Below are positions 1-6,419 of a DNA stretch of 7,750 nucleotides, piece after piece. Both the position numbers and the translations under genes were made by a program. The notes below the pieces were generated by a model. It ran no database searches. It worked only from the letters and a program-made list of their open reading frames with translations, and had not been told where the DNA came from. Source of the stretch: an uncultured Pirellulaceae bacterium (GTDB taxonomy: Bacteria > Planctomycetota > Planctomycetia > Pirellulales > Pirellulaceae); contig CAKQNH010000197.1 in NCBI GenBank assembly GCA_934255105.1, positions 1 to 7,750 on the forward strand. Direction: 5' to 3'. Position 1 is the first letter of the stretch; the number at the start of each line of letters is the position of its first letter.

Positions 1-57
1 GCTGGGTGCCAAAGCGGATTATTTAGTATCTAAAAAGCAGCTTTCAAAACCACCATC

Positions 58-63
58 AGGAGA
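58..63 (+). promoter_or_regulatory. Ribosome binding site before the ATG at 71
   Basis: AGGAGA lies 7 bases before ATG 71, a textbook spacing. It marks the original start of the broken VKOR-type gene, although the frame opened by this ATG stops after 20 codons (TGA at 131-133) and the conserved protein continues in another frame. Confidence 0.5.
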
Positions 64-70
64 ATTTACG

Positions 71-703
71 ATGACAAAGCACTTACTTTCCGGTAAGACA
101 ACCCGTCCAGTTGGTCACAAAGATCGATCATGATCGCGACCGGCTTCGCCGGCTTTATCGTTTCGCGATACTTGGCGATGTATCAGCTCGGGTACATGGA
201 CTATATGTGGGATCCCCTTTTCGGTTTCCACGGAGGGACCGAGAAAGTGTTGAACTCCGATTTGTCACACAGTTGGCCGGTCTCCGACGGTGGTTTGGGA
301 GCGATCGCGTACACCTTTGAATTCCTGATGGTTACATGGGCGGCCCGTCCCGCTGGCGAACCATGCCGTGGATGGTCGCATTCTTTGGCGTGCTGGTGAT
401 ACCGCTTGGGCTGATACATATCATCCTGATGGTTTCCCAGCCGGTGATCGTACATCACTGGTGTTCGATGTGCCTGCTGGCGGCGCTGATCATGTTGCCG
501 ATGCTGCCACTGGAAGTCGATGAAGTGGTCGCTATCTCAATCTACTGTTGGCTATCGCACTTGGCAGCGGTCCATGGCTCGTCGAGGCGACATCTGGCTA
601 CGCAATTACATGTAGTATCCTCGCCGCCGCAGTATTTGCATTAACGATTCCGCGCGGCCCCAAGACCCAGTCCTACGGTGCCTGGGATCCATATGTTCGA
701 TAG
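71..703 (+). pseudogene. Vitamin K epoxide reductase (VKOR)-family membrane protein, frameshifted and internally deleted
   Basis: VKOR-family proteins are membrane thiol oxidoreductases that pass electrons from cysteine pairs to quinones. Three frames must be joined. Frame 1 (130-330) gives the first helix and the family blocks YLAMYQLGY, TEKVLNSDLSHSWPVSD and GLGAIAYTFEFLM. Frame 3 (336-536) gives RWRTMPWM, a second helix, and the active-site pair WCSMC with cysteine codons at 462-464 and 471-473, ending LEVDEVVA. Frame 2 (536-703) gives LLLAIALGSGPWL, a last helix and the end QSYGAWDPYVR, which resembles the SPW-type C-terminal region found fused to some bacterial VKOR proteins. The first switch fits loss of one G near 331 (ATG GTT for ATG GGT). 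The second fits loss of the segment between the two domains, roughly 400 bases judging by family layout. The first 20 codons from ATG 71 are not recognisable and are also out of frame with the rest. Family assignment is secure; non-function is inferred from the lesions. Confidence 0.85.
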
Positions 704-722
704 AATGACCCGCTAACCTTCG

Positions 723-1322
723 TTAGTAGTCTTCGGATATTTGAGCGGACTGCCAAAGCTCGAGGAATTTCTCTCGAACAAAGGGGTGGAGCTGGTCTGA
801 GTAATCTTGTGGCAAAGCGTTGATGCGAATTAACTGAATCACGTCTGCAAGATCTTGAAGGCGGTGGGCGGCAGTTATCCCGCTGGTGATCTTGAGTTCG
901 AGCAACGATTTGAGATTGAGAAAAGGCAAGTTATCGTCGTGGATTTCTCGGACTGATTCCGGAGGCGGAAACGAAATAGGTTTCGCTTTTCCATCGCCGG
1001 GGTAATCACCCACGATCAGCACATCAATTTTGACGCCATTAGAAGTGTCCTTGAAACCCTTGGAGCCTTCGAACAGATCCAGCCAGCCGCGTCCGATCCA
1101 GCTCTCCTTGAACCGAGCCAGATCCTCGCGGCGCATCAATACATCCACATCGGCTGTCGTCCGTCGATGACCATGCGCATTGGCAGCCATCGCGCCAGCG
1201 ATCGCAAATGGAATCTCCATTTCATTGAATACCGTGGCGAGTCGGCGCATCGTGTCGTGAACAGGTGACCGTTCCATCATAAAAGCATCCACTCGCTTAG
1301 CGATTTCTAGCATTCTGTCCAT
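723..1322 (-). CDS. Nucleotidyltransferase-fold protein (MNT/AbiEii-like)
   Basis: An intact 199-residue protein with features of the nucleotidyltransferase superfamily. Residues 38-62 hold the fold's signature: a GA dipeptide (43-44) followed by a DVD pair (Asp58, Asp60), with a third candidate metal-binding acid at Asp100 in KIDVL. The later stretch LLELKI followed by HRLQDLADVIQLI (about 140-165) matches the lysine and RxQDxxD pattern seen in AbiEii-type and related stand-alone nucleotidyltransferases. Such proteins may transfer NMP to RNA or protein, some as toxins, but others have no known role. No antitoxin-like partner lies next to it, so a toxin-antitoxin call is not supported. It converges with the broken VKOR gene, 19 bases between stop codons. 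The start at 1322 has no clear Shine-Dalgarno; the next in-frame ATG is three codons in. There is no sign of damage, unlike its neighbours. Confidence 0.75.
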   Translation of the reverse strand: MDRMLEIAKRVDAFMMERSPVHDTMRRLATVFNEMEIPFAIAGAMAANAHGHRRTTADVDVLMRREDLARFKESWIGRGWLDLFEGSKGFKDTSNGVKIDVLIVGDYPGDGKAKPISFPPPESVREIHDDNLPFLNLKSLLELKITSGITAAHRLQDLADVIQLIRINALPQDYSDQLHPFVREKFLELWQSAQISEDY

Positions 1323-1531
1323 CCCGACATCTTAGCTCGAATCCCCCAGAATGACAACTCGATCGTTGCGTTGGCTTGTTCCGCCAGTGCGGAGACATCC
1401 AGGTGCGATAGGATAATTCGTCGCCCGACCGCTTTGACGGTCGGTCAATTGTGATCGAAACGGCGGAGCGGTTTGTCGATTTGACTGCTCAGTTCCACCC
1501 CGCAGAACGATTGGGCGACTGTTTTTGAGCG

Positions 1532-1969
1532 CTATTTGTCGATGCTGATCAACGCCAGCCCGCTTTGGGGATCATGTTTTTTCGCTAAGTGGAATGGCGA
1601 CTCGTTGATGATTAGTTCTAGCGTGGGGCGAACGGTTGCGCGGAGTAAATGACCGCCGTGAGCAGTGCCATCGCGTTTGGCGATGACAACGTGCGCGTGA
1701 ACTTTTGCCTCACCATCTTTTTCAGCCACATCACCGATCAGCGAAACAACTTCGACCTGTTCGTCGATTCTGTTTTCCAAATAGGATTTTTGCTCCCAGT
1801 CAAAATAGCCCAACGCAACCTGCTGGAATGCACCAATACCGGTAATTTGAGCGGCAGACAAACGATGGTCGCGTGCAAACTGTTCCAACAGCGCGACGCA
1901 TTCGTCGCCAGAATCGAAGATCAAGGCAAAGGTTTTCTGCTCAGCTTCATGGATTAGCTTAGATTTCAT
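1532..1969 (-). CDS. PPC/DUF296-domain protein
   Basis: A 145-residue protein that is essentially a single PPC (plants and prokaryotes conserved, DUF296) domain. Visible hallmarks are QITGIGAFQQVALGYFD (about 41-57), VVSLIGDVAEKDGEAKVHAHVV (74-95) and AHGGHLLRATVRPTLELII (103-121). His91, His93 and His107 are the conserved histidines that line the trimer cleft and can hold metal in characterised family members. In plants the domain belongs to AT-hook DNA-binding proteins; the stand-alone bacterial forms have no firmly assigned role. I chose ATG 1969 over the upstream in-frame ATG at 1999 because AAAGGA sits 6 bases before it, and the extra ten residues (MKFKKWKGKP) are not typical of the family. 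It lies 209 bases upstream of the nucleotidyltransferase on the same strand, too far for a confident operon. It appears complete and undamaged. Confidence 0.85.
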   Translation of the reverse strand: MKSKLIHEAEQKTFALIFDSGDECVALLEQFARDHRLSAAQITGIGAFQQVALGYFDWEQKSYLENRIDEQVEVVSLIGDVAEKDGEAKVHAHVVIAKRDGTAHGGHLLRATVRPTLELIINESPFHLAKKHDPQSGLALISIDK

Positions 1970-1975
1970 CGGCTT

Positions 1976-1981
1976 TCCTTT
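1976..1981 (-). promoter_or_regulatory. Ribosome binding site of the PPC gene
   Basis: AAAGGA on the minus strand ends 6 bases before ATG 1969. It decides the start in favour of this internal ATG over the one at 1999. Confidence 0.55.
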
Positions 1982-2081
1982 CCACTTTTTGAATTTCAAA
2001 ACAGATAGATATTGATGCTGATCTCTGATATTTGATCAATGCACCGCGTGCAAAGACCATACGGACAGCGTGTTGACGGAT

Positions 2082-2124
2082 CAAGCAACTTCTATCGAGC
2101 AACTTCTGTTCAAGCAATTTCTAT
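2082..2124 (+). repeat. Three imperfect tandem copies of a 14-15-base unit
   Basis: CAAGCAACTTCTAT (2082-2095), CGAGCAACTTCTGTT (2096-2110) and CAAGCAATTTCTAT (2111-2124) follow one another directly. They lie in the non-coding stretch upstream of the PPC gene and ahead of the SDR remnant. They could be a binding-site array for a regulator or a chance slippage repeat. No function is evident from the sequence. Confidence 0.55.
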
Positions 2125-2225
2125 GCCTGCGAACAATTCGCTCTCAATTAAAGTTAGCTTTCACTCTGGTGGCATAATGTTTGCTTTTTGCTTGACCATA
2201 GTCAGGCTGCTTGCCTTCAGATCAT

Positions 2226-2511
2226 TGGTAATGACTATCTCGCGAAAAACGGTTTCGCATCCCAGCAAACTTCCGAGCCAAAAGACGCCGACGCTCCCAG
2301 CAATCTATGGTCACCAGTCGATGGACTTGGAGGCGGTGACCACGGTGCGCCTGGTAGCTTCGATGCACGTGTGCGGTCGTACAGCCCAGTATTGGCGCTC
2401 GTTAAAACCATTCCTGGTCGCCAGTTGACGATGATCGGCGTGGGACTGGGACTCGCTGCGTTGGTTGGAGCGAGCTTGCTTTCGTCAAATGGCAAACGAG
2501 CGAGATGTTAA
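2226..2511 (+). pseudogene. C-terminal remnant of an SDR-family oxidoreductase
   Basis: From about 2226 the frame reads IIGNDYLAKNGFASQQTSE, then DAPSNLWSPVDG, then GDHGAPGSFDAR, ending in a hydrophobic segment (IGVGLGLAALVGASLL) and a stop at 2509-2511. This pattern (DRYLxxxGFxxQQT, then PDNLWxPVxG, then DHGAHGxFDxR) is the C-terminal extension seen in a group of bacterial short-chain dehydrogenases. The catalytic part, with the N-terminal glycine-rich NAD(P) loop and the Tyr-x-x-x-Lys pair, is absent: upstream sequence back to the PPC gene shows no SDR motifs in any frame. The piece therefore cannot be an enzyme. The open frame nominally starts at 2188, but the first dozen residues are not family-like. 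It ends 9 bases before the CDF start, so the two genes were probably co-transcribed. Confidence 0.6.
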
Positions 2512-2520
2512 TCCGTCGAT

Positions 2521-3246
2521 ATGTCCCAGTCGCATTCCAAAAACGTTGTCTACGCTGCGGTCGCAGGGAACTTGGCCATTGCAATCACTAAGTTTGTCGC
2601 CGCCGCGATGACTGGCAGTTCGGCAATGCTCTCCGAAGGAATCCATTCGACTGTCGATACTGGCAACGGTTTGCTATTACTACTGGGGATACACCTGAGT
2701 CTTCGTCCAGCGGACGATCAACATCCATTTGGCTACGGCGGCGAACTCTACTTCTGGTCACTCATTGTGGCCGTGCTGATCTTTGGCGTTGGCGGTGGCA
2801 TTTCGATGTACGAGGGCGTACTCCATCTGATACATCCGAAGGAAGTGAAGAGCATCACGATCAGCTACTGCGTATTGGTCATCGCCATGATTTTTGAGGG
2901 CATTACCTGGCTAGTAGCGTGGCGAGAGCTCTCTCGAACGCGCCACGAAGAATCCGTCTGGCGGTCGATTCGTCGTAGCAAAGACCCTACGATGTTCATG
3001 GTTCTGTTCGAGGATACCGCCGCGCTATTGGGATTGGCAGTTGCGTTTCTTGGTTTGTTTCTGGGAGAAATGTTCGATACACCCTATCTCGACGGCGTCG
3101 CATCGGTGCTCATTGGCCTGATCCTTGCCGGTGTCGCCTCCGTGCTGATCTGCGAAACACGAGGGCTGCTGATCGGTGAAAGTGCCGATCCCGCAACGGT
3201 GAACAGCATTCGATCCATCATCCGTTCATGCCTTCGCGGATCTTGA
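2521..3246 (+). pseudogene. Cation diffusion facilitator (CDF) transporter, C-terminal domain lost
   Basis: CDF proteins export divalent metals such as Zn2+, Fe2+ or Mn2+ in exchange for protons across the inner membrane. The N-terminal membrane domain is well kept: about six helices (roughly 9-30, 33-60, 78-100, 113-135, 160-182, 190-211), the helix-2 metal motif HSTVD (His42, Asp46), the loop HPFGYG (69-74 region), and FEDTAALLG in helix 5 (Glu164, Asp165) as the likely partner site. After GLLIGESADPATVNSIRSIIR the homology stops at about 3225, where the cytoplasmic C-terminal domain should begin; the last residues (SCLRGS) come from antisense of the neighbouring TPP gene. Family members usually run about 300 residues or more, so roughly the last quarter is missing. 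It starts 9 bases after the SDR remnant without a Shine-Dalgarno. Some natural CDFs lack the C-terminal domain, so residual activity cannot be excluded, but the abrupt junction favours a truncation. Confidence 0.85.
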
Positions 3247-4444
3247 TATCGCGAGCATACCAATTCGCGGCGGAGCCGGAATCGGAAGTGATGATGCAGT
3301 TGTCAGGCAATCGCGGCGACAACTCAGTGAAGACGCGTTGTGGGTTGATTGGGTTGCCTTTGTTGTTCGCTCTTGCATCAAGGACTTCCCACCAATCTTT
3401 GACGTTCGCTTCAATCGTTTCGCGCCAGCTTCGATCCTCTTTTCGTTGCAACATTGGAATTACTTCTCGCAATGTCTCGCGAGCATCGCCAACTAAAGGT
3501 ACATCCATCGGGTATCGGATGGAGAGCATCTTGGGATCGATATCAATCTGTACCCCCTTCACGCTGCCGGGCTTGGGTAAGAACTCTGAGTACGGAAAAC
3601 CGGACCCAACCATAAATAAGGTGTCGCAATCTTGCATTAAATCCCAACTTGGTTTGGTCCCGAGCAGGCCGATCGCTCCAGTGACGCCGGGCATCTCATC
3701 GGGCAGCACTGCTTTCCCCAATAGGGCTTTGGCGACACCGGCACCGAGCAACTCCGCGACCTGAGCGACTTCGGCGGATGCCTGCAAAGCTCCGGCACCC
3801 ACGAGCATGGCCACTTTTTGACCAGCATTGAGAATCTTGGCTGCCTCTTCCAAATGCCCTGGAAATGGAACCACACGGGGTACTAGGTAGCCAACCCCCG
3901 ATGCGACACATCCATGCACACGTGGTGGTTCGGCAAAATCTAGCTCTTGAACATCATTCGGGATAATCACGCAGGTCACACAGCGTTCGGCCCGCGAAAT
4001 GCGCATCGCCCGGTCGATCAAATGGGTGATCTGCGCCGGATCGCTGCACATATGAACGTAGTCGCCAGCCACATCTTTAAAAAGCGAAATTAAATCGACT
4101 TCCTGTTGATAGTTGGCACCCAGCGCCATCCGCGTCTGTTGACCTACGATGGCGACAACCGATTGATGATCCATTTTGGCATCGTAGAGACCGTTGAGCA
4201 GATGAATGGCTCCCGGTCCCGAAGTTGCCATGCAGACGCCTACATCGCCGGTGAACTTCGAATGGGCACAAGCCATGAAAGCTGCCATCTCCTCGTGAGC
4301 CACTCGCACCAGATTGAACTTGTCCATAACGCGGTCCATCGCAGTAAACAAACCGTTGACGCCATCTCCGGGGAAGCCGTAGATACGATTCACTCCCCAC
4401 TCGTGCAGCCGTTCAAAAACAAAATCAGCCACGGTTTTACTCAT
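3218..4444 (-). pseudogene. Thiamine-pyrophosphate enzyme (pyruvate oxidase/acetolactate synthase type), C-terminus lost
   Basis: The frame codes 408 residues of a ThDP enzyme. The N-terminal PYR domain (about 1-170) has VADFVFERLHEWGV, IYGFPGDGVNG, the HEEMAAFMA motif with the catalytic glutamate (Glu51) that activates the thiazolium ring, and ATSGPGAIHLLNGLYDA. The central domain (about 195-335) is complete, including MLVGAGAL and the QIDIDP segment. The third, cofactor-binding PP domain has only begun (IITSDSGSAANWYARDIKIREGM) when homology ends at about 3227, followed by two foreign residues and a stop. The GDG...N motif that binds Mg2+ and the diphosphate is gone. Relatives are near 590 residues, so about 180-190 are missing and the product should not bind ThDP properly. 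Substrate (pyruvate or another 2-oxo acid) cannot be read from the sequence. The start is well supported by AAGG 8 bases upstream. It is convergent with, and runs into, the truncated CDF gene. Confidence 0.85.
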
Positions 4445-4451
4445 CGAAATT

Positions 4452-4457
4452 ACCTTT
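4452..4457 (-). promoter_or_regulatory. Ribosome binding site of the TPP-enzyme gene
   Basis: AAAGGT on the minus strand, with the AAGG core 8 bases before ATG 4444. It confirms the annotated start and shows that the 5' end of this gene is original, in contrast to its lost 3' end. Confidence 0.5.
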
Positions 4458-4510
4458 AAAATGCGTTCTCACCCCTGAAGGCTTTCACCGTTGAAACTTG
4501 CTGCCACCGC

Positions 4511-4669
4511 TTACCACCCACGGCCCAATCCACCCATGCCGATGGACACTCCGCGACGATCGAAACCGTAGCTGGGATACCTACCATAGCCATATCCTCC
4601 CAATCCATTACTGCCGAAGCCGGAGCGATAGTAGGGCAATCCGCCGAAGCCGACCGAGACGGGAGGACG
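4511..4669 (-). pseudogene. C-terminal remnant of a Gly/Tyr/Arg-rich protein
   Basis: Minus-strand frame ending in TAA at 4511-4513 encodes 52 residues rich in Gly, Tyr, Arg and Ser: it includes VSVGFGGLPYYRSGFGS, LGGYGYGRYPSYGFD and ends VSIGMGGLGRGW. Low-complexity GYG/GYR tails of this kind are common at the ends of small exported proteins of unknown function in planctomycetes. There is no start codon and the frame is closed by TGA at 4676-4678, just where homology to the plus-strand oxidase begins, so the upstream part was removed. The stop lies 66 bases ahead of the TPP-enzyme start on the same strand, so they may once have been neighbours in one transcript. No function can be assigned. 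The composition bias makes the coding call convincing even without a full gene. Confidence 0.55.
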
Positions 4670-4675
4670 ACCTAC

Positions 4676-5350
4676 TCAACGGACGCATCCAACTATCGCC
4701 AAATCCCGATCGGTGTAGTTGTCCCGCGTTCAGTGGACGACGTTGTGCAGATTTTTGCAGCCTGTCGAAAATACGGTGCGCCTATTACCTCGCGTGGCGG
4801 CGGCACCAGTCTCGCCGGGCAGTGTTGCAATGTGGCCATCGTGATCGATTACAGCAAACACTTGCACCATGTATTGGAAATCGACGTAGAAAACAAGCTC
4901 GCGCGCGTCGAGCCGGGCTGCAAGCTCGATACGCTGCGCGAAGCTGCACAAGAATATGGCTTGACGTTTGGGCCTGACCCCGCGACGCACAATCACAATT
5001 CCCTGGGAGGGATGATCGGCAACAACTCCTGCGGCGTACACAGTGTCATGGCGGAGTTTTATGGCCCTGGTCCGTTGACAGCCCATAACGTCGCGACGCT
5101 TGACATCCTAACATACGCAGGAGTGCGGATGACCGTCGGACCGACCAGCGACGAAGAGTTAAGACGGATTATCGGCAGCGGCGGTCACCAAGCGGAAATT
5201 TATCAACAGTTGAAAGAACTGCGGGATCAACACGCCGAATTGATCCGAAAAAAATATCCGCAGATCCCTCGACGAGTATCGGGATATAACCTCAATGAGC
5301 TGCTCACTGAAAACGGTTTCAATGTTGCGCGCGCCTTGGTAGGCACCTAG
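4676..5350 (+). pseudogene. FAD/Fe-S oxidase (D-lactate/glycolate dehydrogenase type), FAD-domain fragment ending at an in-frame TAG
   Basis: First of four pieces of one large gene, about 1000 residues in intact relatives, that fuses a GlcD-like FAD_binding_4 domain, a GlcD-type C-terminal domain, a ferredoxin-like Fe-S region and a CCG domain. Such fusions oxidise 2-hydroxy acids and pass electrons through Fe-S clusters to the membrane. Homology begins abruptly with STDASNYRQIPIGVVVPR at 4676, with no start codon or ribosome site; the usual first 30-40 residues are missing. The diphosphate-binding loop SRGGGTSLAGQ (4790-4822) and the FAD motifs GPDPATHNHNSLGGMIGNNSCGVHS (about 4973-5044) are intact. 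The frame ends at TAG 5348-5350, in the conserved ALVGT-E-GTC block where relatives have Glu, so this is a single-base GAG to TAG nonsense change. A GTG start at 4733 would begin inside the domain and is not credible. Confidence 0.85.
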
Positions 5351-5905
5351 GGAACCTGTGTGGCGGTTCTGGAAGCGAAGCTGCATTTGATTCCTCAGCG
5401 ACGCCAGCGCACGCTGGTAGTTCTTGGCTATCCGTCGGTGTATGAAGCCGGCGACCATGTCCCGCAGATTATGCAGCACAAGCCCGTGGGCCTGGAAGGG
5501 ATGGATGACCACCTGGTCCAGTACATGATACTCAAGGGGCTGCATCCCGAGGACGTGCAGCTATTGCCCGAAGGTGCCGGTTGGCTATTGGTCGAGTTCG
5601 GTGACGACACGAAAGAAAAAGCCGATGCCGCAGCCAACAAGCTGATTGAGGAATTGAAGCAAGGCGATAATCCGCCGAGCATCAAGGTATTCGACGATCA
5701 TTGGGAAGCGCACAAGTTATGGCAAGTACGCGAGGCAGGACTGGGAGCGACAGCGCACGTCCCCAATATGGATGAAGCCCATCCCGGTTGGGAAGATGCT
5801 GCGGTTGCCCCAGAGCACGTCGGAAAATACCTGAGAGAGTTTCGCGACCTGCTCAAGGAGTTCGATTACAAGTGCGCACTTTATGGCCATTTTGGCCAGG
5901 GATGT
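5351..5905 (+). pseudogene. Same FAD/Fe-S oxidase, second fragment (end of the FAD part and substrate-side domain)
   Basis: The reading frame continues unchanged after the TAG: GTCVAVLEAKLHLIPQRRQRT, then VVLGYPSVYEAGDHVPQIMQHKPVGLEGMDD, LHPEDVQLLPEGAGWLLVEFGDDTKEKAD, then LWQVREAGLGATAHVPNMD and CALYGHFGQGC. This is the FAD-oxidase C-terminal domain that shapes the active site. Homology in this frame ends at the Cys codon 5903-5905. Relatives continue with a VHxRIDFDL stretch and a SGEHGDG motif, both absent here. An open frame runs on to 5983 but is out-of-frame translation of the Fe-S part. The first ATG-like start after the stop (GTG at 5360) lies inside the conserved block, so re-initiation would give only a partial domain. 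Confidence 0.8.
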
Positions 5906-6419
5906 AATCGCCGATGGCTGGCGAGACAAACACGTTCGCGAATCGCTCGATCTGTGCTTGGCCTGCAAAGGGTGCAAGCATGAATGCCCCGTCAATGTCG
6001 ACATGGCAACTTACAAAGCCGAATTCTTGAGTCACTATTACGCCTGGCGCATCCGACCTCGCCAAGCGTACGCGATGGGCTGGATTTACTGGTGGGCGCG
6101 CCTGGCGTCAAAGCTGCCGCGCGTCGCCAATTTTTTCCTCCAGACGAAACCCTTCAGTTCGATCGCGAAATGGACCGCCGATGTATCGCCAGCGCGAACG
6201 CTGCCAAGCTTCGCCTCGCCAACCTTCCGAGCGTGGTTTGAGCAGCAATCCCATAGCGAAACTCACCAAGAGTTTCGTTCGGTAACAACCCCGGCACAAA
6301 GTCTTGGCGGCGAGAGCAACAAAGACGATGCGCTTCGGCACGAGCATGTCCCTCGTTTTCAAACGGATTCATATCCATTTGATAACGAACGGCATCGCCT
6401 AAATCCTCCGAAGTCATGA
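5893..6419 (+). pseudogene. Same oxidase, third fragment: Fe-S cluster region, frame shifted by an internal deletion
   Basis: From about 5901 the homology resumes one frame over as DVIADGWRDKHVRESLDLCLACKGCKHECPVNVDMATYKAEFLSHYYAW. The cysteines at 5955, 5964, 5973 and 5985 form a classical CxxCxxCxxxCP [4Fe-4S] site. Relatives carry an earlier cluster (a CxxxGxC...GxxCP type block) roughly 70 residues ahead; it was in the lost segment, estimated at about 150-165 codons. The region continues with RPRQAYAMGWIYWWARLASKLP, a hydrophobic stretch typical of the family, and a variable linker. The frame is closed by TGA 6417-6419 inside the linker; the same frame resumes at once with conserved sequence, so this looks like a CGA to TGA nonsense change. 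The ATG at 5883 belongs to out-of-frame antecedent sequence and is not a real start. Confidence 0.8.

Noticed and set aside
713..726. Hairpin CTAAC-CTTC-GTTAG between the convergent VKOR and nucleotidyltransferase genes
   Set aside because: A 5-bp stem with no T-run, overlapping the nucleotidyltransferase stop, is too weak to call a terminator.
1425..1444. Perfect 7-bp hairpin CCGACCG-CTTTGA-CGGTCGG as a terminator after the PPC gene
   Set aside because: There is no T-tract on either strand and it lies about 90 bases past the stop. It may fold but cannot be called an intrinsic terminator.
1649..1957. 102-codon plus-strand open frame
   Set aside because: It is antisense to the PPC gene, whose family motifs are clear.
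723..1969. Nucleotidyltransferase plus PPC gene as a toxin-antitoxin or defence pair
   Set aside because: They are 209 bases apart, the PPC domain is not a known antitoxin, and neither shows the HEPN or AbiEi partner features of such systems.
3228..3764. 178-codon plus-strand open frame
   Set aside because: It is antisense to well-conserved TPP-enzyme coding sequence and its translation resembles no family.
4498..4977. 159-codon plus-strand open frame rich in Arg and Ser
   Set aside because: It overlaps the Gly-rich remnant in antisense and the conserved FAD-domain frame; its composition is typical of a shadow frame.
5348..5350. In-frame TAG in conserved oxidase sequence as a possible recoded or read-through codon
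   Set aside because: The same gene also has a TGA, a missing 5' end and a frameshifting deletion, and neighbouring genes are broken too. Ordinary gene decay explains all of this more simply.
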